Shown here: one piece after another, positions 16,540 through 28,900 of the stretch | How positions within the stretch are numbered: position 1 is the stretch's first letter | Layout: every line of letters starts with the position of its first letter | The notes under the pieces: model-generated | Told to the model about the DNA's origin: nothing | Database searches by the model: none | What the model saw: only the letters and a program-made list of their open reading frames with translations | DNA from: Trichostrongylus colubriformis | Taxonomy: Eukaryota > Nematoda > Chromadorea > Rhabditida > Trichostrongylidae | Assembly: GCA_963978905.1 (NCBI GenBank) | Contig: OZ022256.1 | Location: 50,888,001 to 50,952,000 of the forward strand | Direction of reading: 5' to 3' | DNA: 64,000 bases | Made by a program: the position numbers and the translations under genes

Positions 16540-17420
16540 TTAGGTTGATTCATAATAAATCGGACAAATGGTAGTGATGATTTCTAGAGATCATAACTCA
16601 GTAACGAATTACGAAAATGGACGCGCGAGGTACCGTTGGAATGAGTATGAAAAGTTCTTCAAAGTACCGCAAAATAATCACTCCAAAGTAAATTCATTCC
16701 GCCACAATGCCGCACGATTTCAAGCGGTCCAGAGACCACATCCGCAACGTCATACTATTTATATCGCTATCTGGCCAGGAACCCGCGGATATCGGCAGAC
16801 GTCTGATAGAAGTTCACAAGGAGCATGCCCCCGGCAGAAGTACACTGTAGTTGCAGCATTCGAAGTTTGCGTCAGGCGACTATTCCATCGAAGACGAAAA
16901 CCGCGGTTGGTGGAGCGTACACGGCGTAGAGTACTGGGAGCTGCTCGATGAAGGTACCACAGTATCCGCCGACGTCTACGTTCGTCAATTATGTCCAAAG
17001 TTCGCTACGGCGGCGGTCACATGTCTGCTTCCAGCACGACAACGTGTCTACTTCCACAGACCGCACTTCGCAAGATCGACCAAGGCCGCGCTGCTGTCGT
17101 ACAGTTGGACCGTACTTCTATACCCACCGTACTCCCCAGACCTGGCCCCTTCAGATTTCCACCTTTTCTCCCACAGCCAACGCCACCTGGACGGCCAAGA
17201 CTTCAAAACTCGCGACGAGGTCAAGGCGGCACTCGGCAACTTCTTCGAGCTCCAGCTTCCGGCCTTCTGGAGCAAGGGCATCCATGATCTGCCTATACCG
17301 TGGCAGAAGGTCATCGATAAAGATGGAGTATATTTCAAGTGAATCCCTGTTGTCGTAAAAAAGTTGTACGACAATGATTAAAATTGGTCAATTTGTCCGA
17401 TTTATTATGAATCAACCTAA
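16540..17420 (+). mobile_element. mariner deletion derivative, copy A (881 bp)
   Basis: Terminal inverted repeats begin TTAGGTTGATTCATAATAAA, end in the exact reverse, and are flanked by TA on both sides (16,538 and 17,421). Recognisable transposase pieces in different frames: SGDYSIEDENRG (helix-turn-helix linker type), YWELLDEGTTVSADVYVRQL, QHDN, then YPPYSPDLAPSDFHLF, the mariner catalytic block, and a C-terminus ending DKDGVYFK. Length and spacing show an internal deletion of several hundred bases and a frameshift after QHDN. It differs from copy B (24,168) by few substitutions and lacks an 18-bp segment present there. Confidence 0.9.
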
Positions 17421-18360
17421 TATTTGGCCATGGCCCGGGCGCAAAATGTATCACCAGTAGGAAAAAACCATTGGGTAGAAGTCTTTGACTGGATCAAGTC
17501 TTAAGTTTTCTCGACTTCTCAGGCTTTGAAGAAAGCGAAGATGCCGAAACTTTAGCTTCGTACACTTCAGTTTGTGAATCTTGGAAAGTCCACAATAAAA
17601 CTGTCCAGTAATCATCTCCCTACTCAAACATGAATTTGGACGCAAATCTCTCCACTTCGATTTGCATCAACCTTTTGAAAAGCTCCTGATGTCATTTCTA
17701 CATCGACTGCAGAAACCCTTCACCTTGTCATTCTACCCACCTTGTCTCGGGACTGAGATGAAATGACACCGATCGATGGTGAGATTGATAGTGGAGATGA
17801 ACACGTAGAAAGGCAAATTAGCTGCTTTATTTACTTACGAGCTACTTCTTGTTTTCGTTGTTTTTACAATGGGAGTATTTCCTATCATTTCTTATCGCAG
17901 TCGATATCATGCCTCATACACGTAAAAGCCACCGCTTACCAGCTGGTTGAGTCGAAGTTGGGTGTGAGCCATCTTGAAACGGTGGCCGCCATCTTATTTA
18001 CATGTTCCTTACGCATTTAGCACCCACCCTCGCGCCGTGATGACGGCACACGCTTTGCCCTTGTGGAAGGGGCTATCTGCTCGCTGATAGAACCAAGGTA
18101 CTCATATTATCGTGAACTGTGCCTTTAAGAGAAATTTTAGTATGTTGTACTTGGAGACACTGCATACATTAATATACTATTTTGGCGCTCAACGGTGTAA
18201 GTTCCGTGGTTGCATGCAATTTTTTGTTTTTGGAGTTCCATACCTATGTCGTCCCCCTGTGCCGCTGCCATCAAAAGTCGTGGCTTCTCTACAGAATATT
18301 TATGTTTTCTAAGGCTTGCTAGTTTTATTTTGTAAAGAAAGCCGTTTCTTGTCCAAGCCT
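17421..18360. other. no feature recognised
   Basis: No splice-supported coding sequence, tRNA or clear inverted repeat. Confidence 0.35.
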
Positions 18361-18552
18361 TTTTCTTTTTTTCGGTGTCTTCGTAGTAAATTCTTGTAAA
18401 AAACCATGAGAAGAGTCAAGCGGCACTCAAGTAGCAGGAAATGTTGACAATAGGTTCAGGCACCACGTATTAAAATTTTGTCAAATTTGGTCAAGTAGAA
18501 AAAAGTTATGACAAAAAAGTTTTGGCCGAACACTTTTGAGCGCTACTGTATA
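18361..18552. repeat. solo end of a Tc1-like element, copy 1
   Basis: About 190 bases closely related to 28,861-29,053 in the same orientation, both ending GAGCGCTACTGTATAT. Read in reverse, the end ATATACAGTAGCGCTC followed by GNCNAAANACTTTTTTGTCATAAC resembles Tc1-family termini. No partner inverted end is found nearby, so these look like solo or truncated ends. Confidence 0.55.
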
Positions 18553-20172
18553 TGCGAAAGTATGAACAACATCTCCCCCCCCCCCCTTCCTTTTCCCCCT
18601 CTCTCCCGAGTATATAGCGCTCATCGCGCCTCTGATGGAAGCAAAATAGGATTAGACGGCAAGGGGTTCTACGATCCGTGTACTTTTCACTGTTTGTCGG
18701 AACTCTGAGTGCAAACAAATAAAAAAACTCCTAGTAATAGAAAATTATTGAACATGGAGAGAATTCGGATGATCATTTTCAATACCAACATTCGTCCACA
18801 GAATGAACTCAGATTCGGGCTAAGAAGTGACAGCTCAAAGCTACAGGGATTTCGAAAAGAAGGGAAGGTGGAGTGAATCGATTGGTCTCGCGAAATGGCA
18901 CATGCGCATGGTTAGCCTTTCATCGACCACTAGGGCTAATGATTGGTGATCTGTTTGGGAATTACGAACCAGTGATGAACAAAAACAGTTTTGCCCAAAA
19001 TGGTAATCAGTTGTGGAGATAAATATTGACAGAAGTTACTTATGAATGGGCTTTCTAGGCAAGGACAGTTTCACGGTTCCAGCCCAACTTGTACTTCTTC
19101 ACTGGAGATCAACGATGTTGGCGATCACAGAGTCAATAACGGCAAAAAATGTTCTCAAATCTCAAAATCGGGTCGGGGGCCGGCAAAAAATAAGTGGGTT
19201 CATTAATGAAGTGATAAGTGAATAATAATGAATAGTAGTAAGCATATCAGATTTACTTATTAGGAGTGAGTATGGTTAGAAGTTCGACAATTGCATTTTT
19301 GAAAACTTTTTCCTGATTTTCGAACTTTCTAATGACGTTCCATAAAAGACTCAAATTACTCATTGAAGAGATCTGCTTGCAACTAATAACACTTTTACTA
19401 TGTAGGCTCTTCTTTCCCTGGACGCACTGATTAGCCAGTTCTATGATGCGTCACGCATTTGACTTCCATCACAGCCGCAGTATTATTTGAAGGGGTCTCT
19501 GACCTCTGCAATTACATGCGAAGAATCTGACAGGAACTCTGGGACGAAAGAAATATGAGATTCGCTTATATAGTAGAACTACATCGTATATTGTACCTAT
19601 GGACGATACATGTGGTAGCAGCGCTTACTACCACTACACCAATAAGTATTCCTAATTATTTTTCAAATAAATATAATTAAAAGATGCCGTAGACCAACCA
19701 TTCCGACTGATAAGCTGATCAAGGGTTTTCTATGCCCAGACGATTACACATGTTGGCAGGATGAGTGCTGACGTGAGGGAAATACGATACTATCAATCAA
19801 TCATGCGAAAACAAAGCGCCCCAGACTAATGAGCCACCTCCGCAACACTGGAATACCTCATTGCTGTTTCAGCAATATTCAGGAATAAATAAATCGCCCC
19901 CGCTTTTTTAGGATATTTTTGAACTGGTAATCGTCTGGCTATTTCAACAGGAAGTAGAGATCCACATTCAGCGACACTGAGCACCTACGGGCCTTCAGGT
20001 GCGTATAGTGCAGCGGCGCTACTTTAGCGGTAATTACACCTTTTCAGCGTGAAGGATCCCATCCCGTTCAGGCCTGCTAGGATTTCACATCTTCAGTAAT
20101 GATTGACGAACTCCAGGCTCATAAATGGCTTCATCCATTATCTCACAAAATGAAATAGTTGTGAAAGTTTCC
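18553..20172. other. no gene seen; diverged repeat at 19,040-19,350
   Basis: The block 19,040-19,350 resembles 21,790-22,080 in gapped form (TCGGCAAAAAATA..., GTGGACAG/GTTCGACA...GCANTTTTGGAAACTTTTTTCCT). No coding sequence supported. A CT/C-rich run lies just inside the left end (18,570-18,605). Confidence 0.35.
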
Positions 20173-20622
20173 TTTTAAGGAATCGTCCACGGCAAAACGA
20201 GTTTTTATGTTACCTATATATTTATGTTGTATTTGCCTAATATGAGCGGCATGCAAAATTTCACGCGGAAAAATGTGAATCCGGCTAAGATACAGTACCA
20301 CAAAGTTTTGGTCGGGTGGGCGGGGCCTTTGAGCAAATGCCCATCCGGTCGTCCGTCGCGGTCGGAGACGCATTGTAGGGGCAGCAAATCACGTAAACAG
20401 TCCCACTCTCCGTTCCCAACCGCTGCGAACGACGGGACGGGGTTTTTACTCAGAGGCCCCGCCCACCCGGCCAAGAACTTGGGGAGCTGTACCTTAGCCG
20501 AATTCTCACTTTTTCGCACCAAGCTTTTCATGCGGCCCACATTATACTACTACTATATACAAATACAACATAAAAATCAGGATAACAAAGAAACCAATTT
20601 CTCCGTGGACGATTCCTTTAAA
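20173..20622. mobile_element. long-TIR foldback element, family F, copy 1
   Basis: Nearly the whole element is an inverted repeat. The ends read TTAAGGAATCGTCCACGG and CCGTGGACGATTCCTTTAA; inner arms carry GCATGCAAAATTTCACGCG, GTGGGCGGGGCC and GGAGACGCATTGTAGG. Three copies occur here (also 31,643-32,079 and 39,461-39,866). No protein coding: both strands give similar mirror reading frames because of the palindrome. Confidence 0.8.
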
Positions 20623-22243
20623 CGATAAAGACGATTCCTTTATATTTGAAGATTTACTTTCAATTGTGTTTATTTCAAAAAAAGTGATTAGCTAAGAAGA
20701 TAATTATGTGTTGTAACTATTCAACAATTAATTACTTATTTGTAACAGAAAATTGCTTTGGTTTCCGTCTACTCTCTGTATGTGTCATAAATGCATTCAA
20801 GAGGCTCCACGATTCTCAACAAACGCCGTAGATTGGTGTTCCCAACCACACCCATTGATACCCAACAATTCATCCACTGAGTTTCCAATTCAACTAACCA
20901 AAATCCATTTCGTGGAGGATATTCATCAACCCATTACACCATTCGGCTTTACAACAGCCTATGTTTTATTCGCACACAAAAACCCCAAAATCACCACAGA
21001 GCTGGCAAAACTGCTGGATAGGTTCAGCATGTGGGCACATCGGTGATGCTGAAATCTCCTTTTGAACAACTCATTTATTTACTTATTGTTTACATACATA
21101 TTAAGATTATTTGTTGCTTCAATGAGTTGCTTGTTTACAATTTCTTTCAATCGAAATCTCTTGCTCTTTTTCTCGGATCTAAAGCTGTTTCTTTACCTCT
21201 GTCGTTGGTGGCTCAAAAGCTCGAGCTGATCGGTTGTTTGCGCCAGACATCGATTTTGATTCCGAATCGTGGAGTCATTGGAAGGGGCATCTGCTTTATA
21301 AAATGACATCTGTGAGCCAGACTGATATTCAAGCGAGTCAACATATCAGTCCGGTAATAATAGATAGAAGCTAGGGACATGAAAGTTCTTGTTGTGCTGG
21401 CGAGGATGAGATCCACTGACCTCATGATTGATAACAACGCCTCCACCATTTCTGTCGATACCCATTTCTTTGTCTTTGAATCAACTTCCCCTCACCCCAT
21501 CTGCTTGTTTCATTTTAATGTAATGTGAATTCATGTTCTAGGCTGTTAAAAACAGCAACGAAAGTAGCCCCGCCCTCCATGACTACTCAGCCGTTGGCAC
21601 CCATCGCACCAAATCGCACTCATATAAGCGTAGGGTGGGCCCTTCAAGGCGAATTTTCACCACAAATCAAATCTTTGAAACTGCTCCTGATCCCTTAATG
21701 GTGTCATAAATCTGGAGAAACGCTGAAATACGTGGTAACAAATTGGACCAAGGTTAGGTAGTATTGGTAAAAGCCGCTTTCAAACCTAGCTTTTGAAGAA
21801 TTCTCAATTTCAAAGTTTCCAGACACCCTGCAATAGCCTACCGAAGATCACAAGTGGAGGTGATCGCACAGTCGATGATGGCGAAAAAGGTTTCCCAATT
21901 CTCTTAAGGAGGGGTCGGCAAAAAATACAATACGTCCAGAAAATGAATAGAAGGTATTTGAGGGGTAATAAATTTATCAATATTGTAATAAGAAGACGTT
22001 GTTAATATAGTGGACAGCACTTTTGGAAACTTTTTTTCCTATTTTTGTCAATTTCAGACTTCAAAAATTGTACTACTCTCTGGAATCTACCCTATTCACG
22101 GTTTACCAACATGTAACTATCCTTCCATCACCTGAACTTCACACCTTCAGATGCTTTGAACTACTGAGATACTTGTATATCTTAACCCAGCATCCCCATG
22201 TACTGTACTATCACATTCGTTTTGCATCATTAAACACACCCTT
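20623..22243. other. no gene seen
   Basis: Contains the diverged repeat copy 21,790-22,080 and otherwise no recognised feature. A 97-codon plus-strand frame at 20,753-21,046 has no splice or family support. Confidence 0.35.
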
Positions 22244-22794
22244 AAGGCAGCATTAGGGGAAAGTCGGACGAAAAGTAAAAGAAGTAGTGAAATTGAAAGG
22301 CGAGATGCCTAGTAACAGGACAGTATAGAAAGAACGGATGGAATTGGCCAAAAACCCAAGAAGTAAGACCCCTTTCCCACTGTTGACTCTCGACGCGGAC
22401 GACCTGTCCGTCAAGAGCCGGTAGTCTGATCTAGTTTTCCATTGGCAGCTTGCCAAGTAAACACAAGGGAATGTTTGGAAACGCGACAGCATCTATTTTT
22501 TGGGGTGAGCTTCAAGCTAAAACTGCGAAAGCGCGCCGCAAACCTTGATCCTGCCGCCTCTCCTTGGCCGCTCCCACCCCACTCAATCGGGAATTACGTC
22601 ATCCGAAGGCGGGATCGACTTATCAAGAGGCGGGACAAATGGGCGGTTGCGGCGTTTTGCGGCGTTTCTACAGCTCGGAGGGGCACTTTTTCACCGGGAT
22701 TTCGCCACAGGTAGCCTTCTTAGGTCCATGACTACCATGTGAGTGACTTCTTGTAGGGATTTCTCCATTACCACATTACCCCTAATGCTGTCTT
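22244..22794. mobile_element. non-autonomous DNA element, family G, copy 1
   Basis: Ends AAGGCAGCATTAGGGG and CCCCTAATGCTGTCTT are inverted. The element matches 36,093-36,650 in opposite orientation along its length (shared AAGTCGGACGAAAAG, GACGGACAGGTCGTCC-type block, GGGAATTACGTCATCCG, CAAGAAGTCACTCACATGGT). About 0.55 kb with no transposase. Confidence 0.75.
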
Positions 22795-23089
22795 CAAGTG
22801 TAAGAGAAGAATTCATTTCCACTGAACGGCGGAGCAAAGTTCAACGAGATGATCTGTAGCGAGACTACGTTGAAAAGTGCTTTTCACAGCCGCTTCGCCT
22901 GCTTGCTTTCCGCTACAGTGGATGCCGAGGGCGGAGTAGCGTGGAAGGCAGGGTGACGTCAGCAAGGCTAGCGCAGGGTGGTCTCGATGTCTGCATTGTC
23001 TTTTTAGTGATGCAGAGGGGCCAAAGTACAACTCCGATGAAGATTAGGGAGAGAATCTCAATTCTAGTGTCACAAGTGGTATGCTGAGT

Positions 23090-23215
23090 TATGGGCAGAA
23101 GCTTTGGTCTCGGACGGGCTCGAACCCGCACTCTATGCGTTCCAAATCGAAAATAACAAAATCACTATCTTGATTCTATCTTCACCCCGTTCTCCCACTC
23201 TGCTATTGCATCACT
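23090..23215 (-). repeat. tRNA-like promoter boxes, probable SINE head or tRNA pseudogene
   Basis: On the minus strand a box-A-like TAGCAGAGTGGGAG (23,206-23,193) is followed about 70 bases on by a perfect box B with T-stem, GCGGGTTCGAGCCCGTC (about 23,128-23,112). No matching 5' acceptor strand or clear anticodon arm could be folded, so this is not called a working tRNA. Downstream on the minus strand the sequence CCCATAACTCNGCAT recurs at 34,690, suggesting a dispersed SINE. Confidence 0.4.
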
Positions 23216-23304
23216 AGCATCTCTACTTTCGTATTCCGAAATCAGCAGAATTTACCCAAGGCATTATCTTTAAAAGTAAGATAAGAGAATGGGGTGGGAG
23301 GAGA

Positions 23305-23644
23305 GGGTGTGTACCCCTATGTCAGAATTTCGCACTACGTGCGATGCGGTGTATGCGAGCTATGAGCGCCACTATAGTTGGGTCTTAGGCTTTGCGTCTC
23401 CATCAGACTTTGCGTTCAGCGGTGTCGCGGCTCCACACGCGAAATTGCGGCCTTGCCAATCTCAAGGTCGTGGTATCGCAAGCGAAAGTGCGTCGTCGCC
23501 GAGTCACAAAATCGCAGAGTCTGACGGCTGCCTTCGAGCGATTACTCAGTACTGCTAGAGGCGCCATACACGCCTTTACCTCGTCCGCATCACTTCGCTT
23601 GCGACACGTCGTGCTGCAAAATCCTAACATGAGGGTACACACCC
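23305..23644. mobile_element. 340-bp MITE with GGGTGTGTACCC ends
   Basis: Left end GGGTGTGTACCCCTATGTCA and right end, in reverse, GGGTGTGTACCCTCATGTTA are inverted and extend inward to ATTTNGCA...ACGT. The interior is unusually CG-dinucleotide-rich and non-coding. Only this copy is seen in the window. Confidence 0.65.
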
Positions 23645-24167
23645 AGGACGTGTTGCATAGGATTTCATTCTTTCCCAGATCTGATAGATTTCTTACAGCC
23701 AAATCCGTCTGATGATTTTGATTAAGCTGGAAACTGCTGTAATCAACACAAAAGACAGACACACTCATTCGAAGTTAGAAATGAGAATTCAGAAATAAAA
23801 CACCAAACCATTTTGGAATATGCCATGTATGCGAGGTCTATTTATGCTTGCAAGAGCATTTGAAACTTTACCTGCCTTACGCTGGGGCAGGCCATGCATA
23901 GTCGATATTCACCCTATTACAGCCAACCTCCACGAGCAATGGAGAAATCAAGTGACTGAGCTGCACGTATTTCGATCTAAGAAGATATACCACTCGTACG
24001 TACCACTGAGCCGTCTTCACCATATCTTCTGTTACGAGGGGCACTATCTATATTTCGGGAATAGCCAATACTGTAATCAGGAAGTAAATCTGATGGTTCC
24101 ATCGTAAAGTTCGCCTTTTTTTAACTATATACCCCATCATTCAATTTGCCGCTCATTGTTTATTTTA

Positions 24168-25066
24168 TTAGGTTGATTCATAATAAATCGGACAAATGGT
24201 AGTGATGATTTCTAGAGATCATAACTCAGTAACGAATTAACGAAAATGGACGCGCGAGGTACCGTTGCAATGAGTATGAAAAGCTCTTCAAAGCACCACA
24301 AAATAATCACTCCAAAGTAAATTCATTCCGCCACAATGCCGCACGATTTCAAGCGGTCCAGAGACCACATCCGCAACGTCATACTATTTATATCGCTATC
24401 TGGCCAGGAACCCGCGGATATCGGCAGACGTCTGATAGAAGTTCACAAGGAGCATGCCCCCGGCAGAAGTACACTGTAGTTGTAGCATTCGAAGTTTGCG
24501 TCAGGCGACTATTCCATCGAAGACTAAAACCGCGGTTGGTGGAGCGTACACGGCGTAGAGTACTGGGAGCTGCTCGATGAAGGTACCACAGTATCCACCG
24601 ACGTCTACGTTCGTCAATTACGAGAATTGAAGGCCGATGTCCAAAGTTCGCTACGGCGGCGGTCACATGTCTACTTCCAGCACGACAACGTGTCTACTTC
24701 CACAGACCGCACTTCGCAAGATCGACCAAGGCCGAGCTGCTGTCGTACAGTTGGACCGTACTTCTATACCCACCGTACTCCCCAGACCTGGCCCCTTCAG
24801 ATTTCCACCTTTTCTCCCACAGCCAACGCCACCTGGACGGCCAAGACTTCAAAACTCGCGACGAGGTCAAGGCGGCACTCGGCAACTTCTTCGAGCTCCA
24901 GCTTCCGGCCTTCTGGAGCAAGGGCATCCATGATCTGCCTATACCGTGGCAGAAAGTCATCGATAAAGATGGAGTATATTTCAAGTGAATCCCTGTTGTC
25001 GTAAAAAAGTTGTACGACAATGATTAAAATTGGTCAATTTGTCCGATTTATTATGAATCAACCTAA
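24168..25066 (+). mobile_element. mariner deletion derivative, copy B (899 bp)
   Basis: Same family as 16,540-17,420, with identical termini and TA on both sides. It keeps 18 bases, missing in copy A, that encode RELKAD between VYVRQL and the QHDN block. It still has the internal deletion and the frameshift, so it is non-autonomous. High identity to copy A suggests recent mobilisation by a source element elsewhere. Confidence 0.9.
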
Positions 25067-25069
25067 TAT

Positions 25070-25409
25070 ATTCATTTGAAAATTTTGTTGACACAAGCCT
25101 TTTTTGGCGAGTTTGTCAAATTGTGTGAGTTCCAGCGGGAAATTTTTTTTTGCAAATCCATGTGAAATTGCATGTTTGTTGGTGGAAATAATGTTTAGGG
25201 ATGCCTCAATCTTAGGATGGGTGACATGGCGATCTTGCTTATTCATATTGCACACAGCATCGATGTTTTCTGAAACAACTGCCTATTTTGGACGTTCTTC
25301 ACGAATCTCGTCGGACAGCGGACTACGACCACGATTGAATTTCCTAAATCAACGATACACCGTGATCTTTGATGGAGCTTCATCGACAATATTTTTCGAA
25401 TTTTTTTAA
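25070..25409 (-). pseudogene. mariner transposase N-terminal fragment
   Basis: Reading from 25,409 leftward across frames: EAPSKITVYRWFRKFNRGRS, PLSDEIREERPK, VSENIDAV, then DRHVTHPKIEASLNI and FPLELTQFDKLAKKG, which match the two helix-turn-helix regions and linker (WIPHNL-type position) of cecropia/mauritiana mariners. It has at least one stop and two frame changes and ends where mariner copy B inserted. Confidence 0.75.
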
Positions 25410-25870
25410 ATTTCATTTTCATTTCCTGAAAAAAAACGAAATTTTTCAGATGATTAAAAAATAAACAAAAAGCGCCGTGCGCCCACTTGAATGATGGGGT
25501 ATACAGTTAAGAAAAGGCGAACTTTACGATGAAACCATCAGATTTACTCACATGATAACAGTGTTGCCTATTACCGAAAGATAAATAGTGCCCTACGTAT
25601 CTGCACCTTACAGATTATCCAACCTCTCTAATCCGCGCTTGAAAGAACTCTTTACAAGCTCTGCACTCCACAAACTCAACGAATAACCCTGCAAGACTGT
25701 AGAGTGAAAAGTGTGCAGAAATCGATAAGAAGGGTTACTGTAACCGCGATGGTGGCAATGTACCGCCTATAACCCCCTCCACACAAATCGTTCTGTTTTC
25801 AACCCGTATGTTACAGTACAGCATGGATATGTAAAGGCAGTTCAGCCGGATTTATCAGAGTCTGTTATGT

Positions 25871-25877
25871 ATTTCAG
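25871..25877 (+). promoter_or_regulatory. probable spliced-leader acceptor of copine 2
   Basis: ATTTCAG lies 46 bases upstream of the first ATG of copine 2 with no intervening in-frame exon, the usual place for SL1 trans-splicing in nematodes. Inference from position and motif only. Confidence 0.4.
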
Positions 25878-25923
25878 GGACCGGGAGTGGCGGCGGCATT
25901 AGTCAGAATATCCTAGGAACAAA

Positions 25924-28900
25924 ATGCCTTTCGAACTACCATGTGCCAGAGTATTTTTGTCAATAAAAGCCACGTATGTTACTACTAAATTATCTTATTG
26001 TTATTTCTGTAATATTGTTGTTATTTACTATGAACTGTACGCGGAATGCTGCTTTTCAGAGGGCTGAAAAATCGTGATGTTTTCTCCACAAGCGACCCAA
26101 TCTGCACAGTTTCGCAGCTGACTAAGTTGCCTAGCGGTAATTCAATTTAATTTCTATCATTTGGGAATACAGTAAAATAGAAATAAAATTGAAATATCAT
26201 ATACATAAAGTAATAATCCAATATTTAATTTAGGCAAACAAAAATGGACGAGGCTCGGACGCACTGAAGTTGTCTGGGACAGTCTAGATCCCGAATTCGT
26301 ACGAAAAATCCCTTGCGACTTTTTCTTTGAGGAACGTCAAAAATTGAAATTCGAAATGTGGGTTATGTGGATTTACATTTCATCTGAAGTGCAGGATCAC
26401 TAGCTGATTGCTACTGGCCTGGGATGCGCCTTGCGTTCGATCACCATATAGAACTGTAGATTTGGACACGGACATTGAGATTTGGTTATCGGCGTGGTAA
26501 CCCAAGGTGCGATCCAACCCAACGAGAAGAAGACGATGCAACGCCTGTATCCACTGCTCCCTCAATTGCCCAATGCATTCAAATTTTGGCACGGGTACGA
26601 AGGATGTTCCGGAGCCGTGGTCAGAAGCACCAAAACCGCTGATATCACTTAAAACAGATGTCTCTAGAGAGGTAGAGTCCCATGATGCCCGTAAGATGGC
26701 CAATTTGACCCTTTAGCTCTGCGACCGACTATCACACTTGAGTCTGCAGCCCCGGAAAAACCGCATTACAAGTACCGAGACGGGCAATTACATAGACAGT
26801 TGAATATTGAAGTTATCTATTGAATGATTTTTGATGGCAAGTCAGGACGTGGCGCATCCCAAAACATACGAACGTCATTCCTTTCATTCTGATAATGAAT
26901 CAATGTGTATGTATTTTACAGATATGACGTTGACAGCAAATCCAGCCAATTAAGTAAGCACGATTTCCTTGGATTCATGGAATGTTATCTCGCTGAAATC
27001 GTTAGTGTACGATCCTTAACAAAAGAGCTTGGGTGGGTTTTGTCATATGGGAAACGAGCGTTACTTCCGAAATTTATAGCTGCACGCAGCATCCTTTCGC
27101 ACTGTACGCTATGAAGGCCTGCCGATTCTGTTTAAACTCTCATAGCACCATTCACTTTTCGAGAGTAACGCCACACATCTATTGGGTCATAGGCGCACGT
27201 TTAGTTAAAAAGAGTAAGAAAAGTGACAGATTAGGCGATTTATATCAGTTAGATGAAAATTTTTTTTGAATATTCAGAGGACTTGCTGGAAAATGTGGTA
27301 CGATTACGATATCGGCAGAAGAAGTAGATGTGGATTCTGTGGGAGACGCTGAAATCCATATAAGGGCACAGAATCTCGATCGAAATTTTTTTGCTTGTTT
27401 CTCGAGTCCCTTCCTGAAGATTTACAGAATCCTTGAAGACCACGGGTAAGTTCAACTACTATTTAGTTTGATTAGTCTTTCTTTCTTTTCTTATTACTTC
27501 TCAGTTCTTTAATACACACGCCCAATTACTCATTGCAATATCAATTGTTAACAAAAAAAAAAAGATTTTGAAAAACAAGGCTTTCGCTTTGGATCAATAC
27601 AATTTTAGAACACGCCATGCGTCCTACTTTCTCTCGAGATGTCCCTTCCCACTGTTTTCGGATTACTTCGTGATCAAACTTTTCGCTTGCTTTTCATGGC
27701 CTTGAGTCATTTCCTTCTTATTTTTTAAAATTTCTGCTAGAAGGGATTGACTTTAAAATACGGTAAGCAGGGCTGAAGATCTGAAGCAACAATAAGTGTA
27801 CGAACAATAAATACATATATGGACTGTTTCTCACATCAAATTACTTTTAGTCGTCAACTTGTTTATCAAAGTGAATGTGTTAAACACAACAAAAACCCAG
27901 TTTGGAGGTTGTTTCGTGTCAATGTGCAATCTCTTTGCGGAGGCGATAAGAAAAGGCAAGTCACGTGTTCATTTTTTGATTAATTAATTTTTTGAACAGA
28001 TAATTTTTATCCATAATTTAATTAGAGAGGGTTACACAGGTCACACTATCAGATTACTGTAGTTATCATTCGTGTAGAATTTTGTTAAGATTGATATTAA
28101 TATTTTGTTAAGAAAATTATTGAAACTTGTCGTTTAATTACCCAAGTTTGAGGTATCGTGCGTGAGAAATAAAAAGTGTGATTACCAACCGCGTGGCAGA
28201 AGTACAGTGCAAGAAGTGGTGCAAAAATTGGTTGAAGTGCAAATCACAAGAGCTCTGCAAATCGAAAAGCGAAAATGCATCGCATTCCGATTGATAAATA
28301 CCTGAGGTGGACGAGTTACCCCATTATAACAAAGCGTGTGTATTAGTACTCCATTTGTGGGCATTAAGTTAGTAACGGTAAGGCCGCGGTCATACTTTGC
28401 GGTGCCGGCGACAGGGCGTGGCTGCGTATCTACGCGTCTCCATCTATACCACCCTGCCTCGTTATCTGCGTCATCCCTGCACCTCCCCCGTGCCACTCTC
28501 CCTGGCTGCTTGTCAACGCAGGCACGCCCTGCCAGCGGTGAGTATGACTGCGGCCTGAGATATAACATTCAAATGGCTTGAGGTGGACGTATTATCCCAT
28601 TGGGTACTTAATTGATCAGGTATCTTTCAGTTCATCTGCTGCTACCGTGATCAACGCAATCAGAGGCACATTACGCTAAATCGGATCAGTGCCTTACTTT
28701 TTTGTGTTGCGCCTGCTTGAGCACAATAAAGCCACGCCCACATAGTCAAATCACGATTGACCTTAGACGAACAAATTTCCGATAAGGCGCTTATGTGGAG
28801 AAGGAAACTTGTTATAGTAGAGAATCATTCAGTAAAACAGCCATGACGATGAAGGCGCCTTTTTCTTTTATCCGGTGGTTTTTATTAAAATCTTGTAAAA

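Larger units (their letters stand above)
24035..25598 (-). mobile_element. older mariner (cecropia-like) with long ends, invaded by mariner copy B
   Basis: About 115-base inverted ends: GGGCACTAT...AATCTGATGGT...CATCGTAAAGTTCGCC...TATACCCCATCATTCAA at 24,050-24,152, and its reverse at 25,484-25,597. Inside the right end lies the N-terminal half of a mariner transposase on the minus strand (25,070-25,409). A different mariner (24,168-25,066) sits within it with its own TA duplication. The C-terminal half of the host transposase is missing. Confidence 0.7.

Noticed and set aside
23090..23215. Intact tRNA gene on the minus strand
   Set aside because: Good box A and box B, but no acceptor stem partner and no anticodon arm could be folded; called tRNA-like only.
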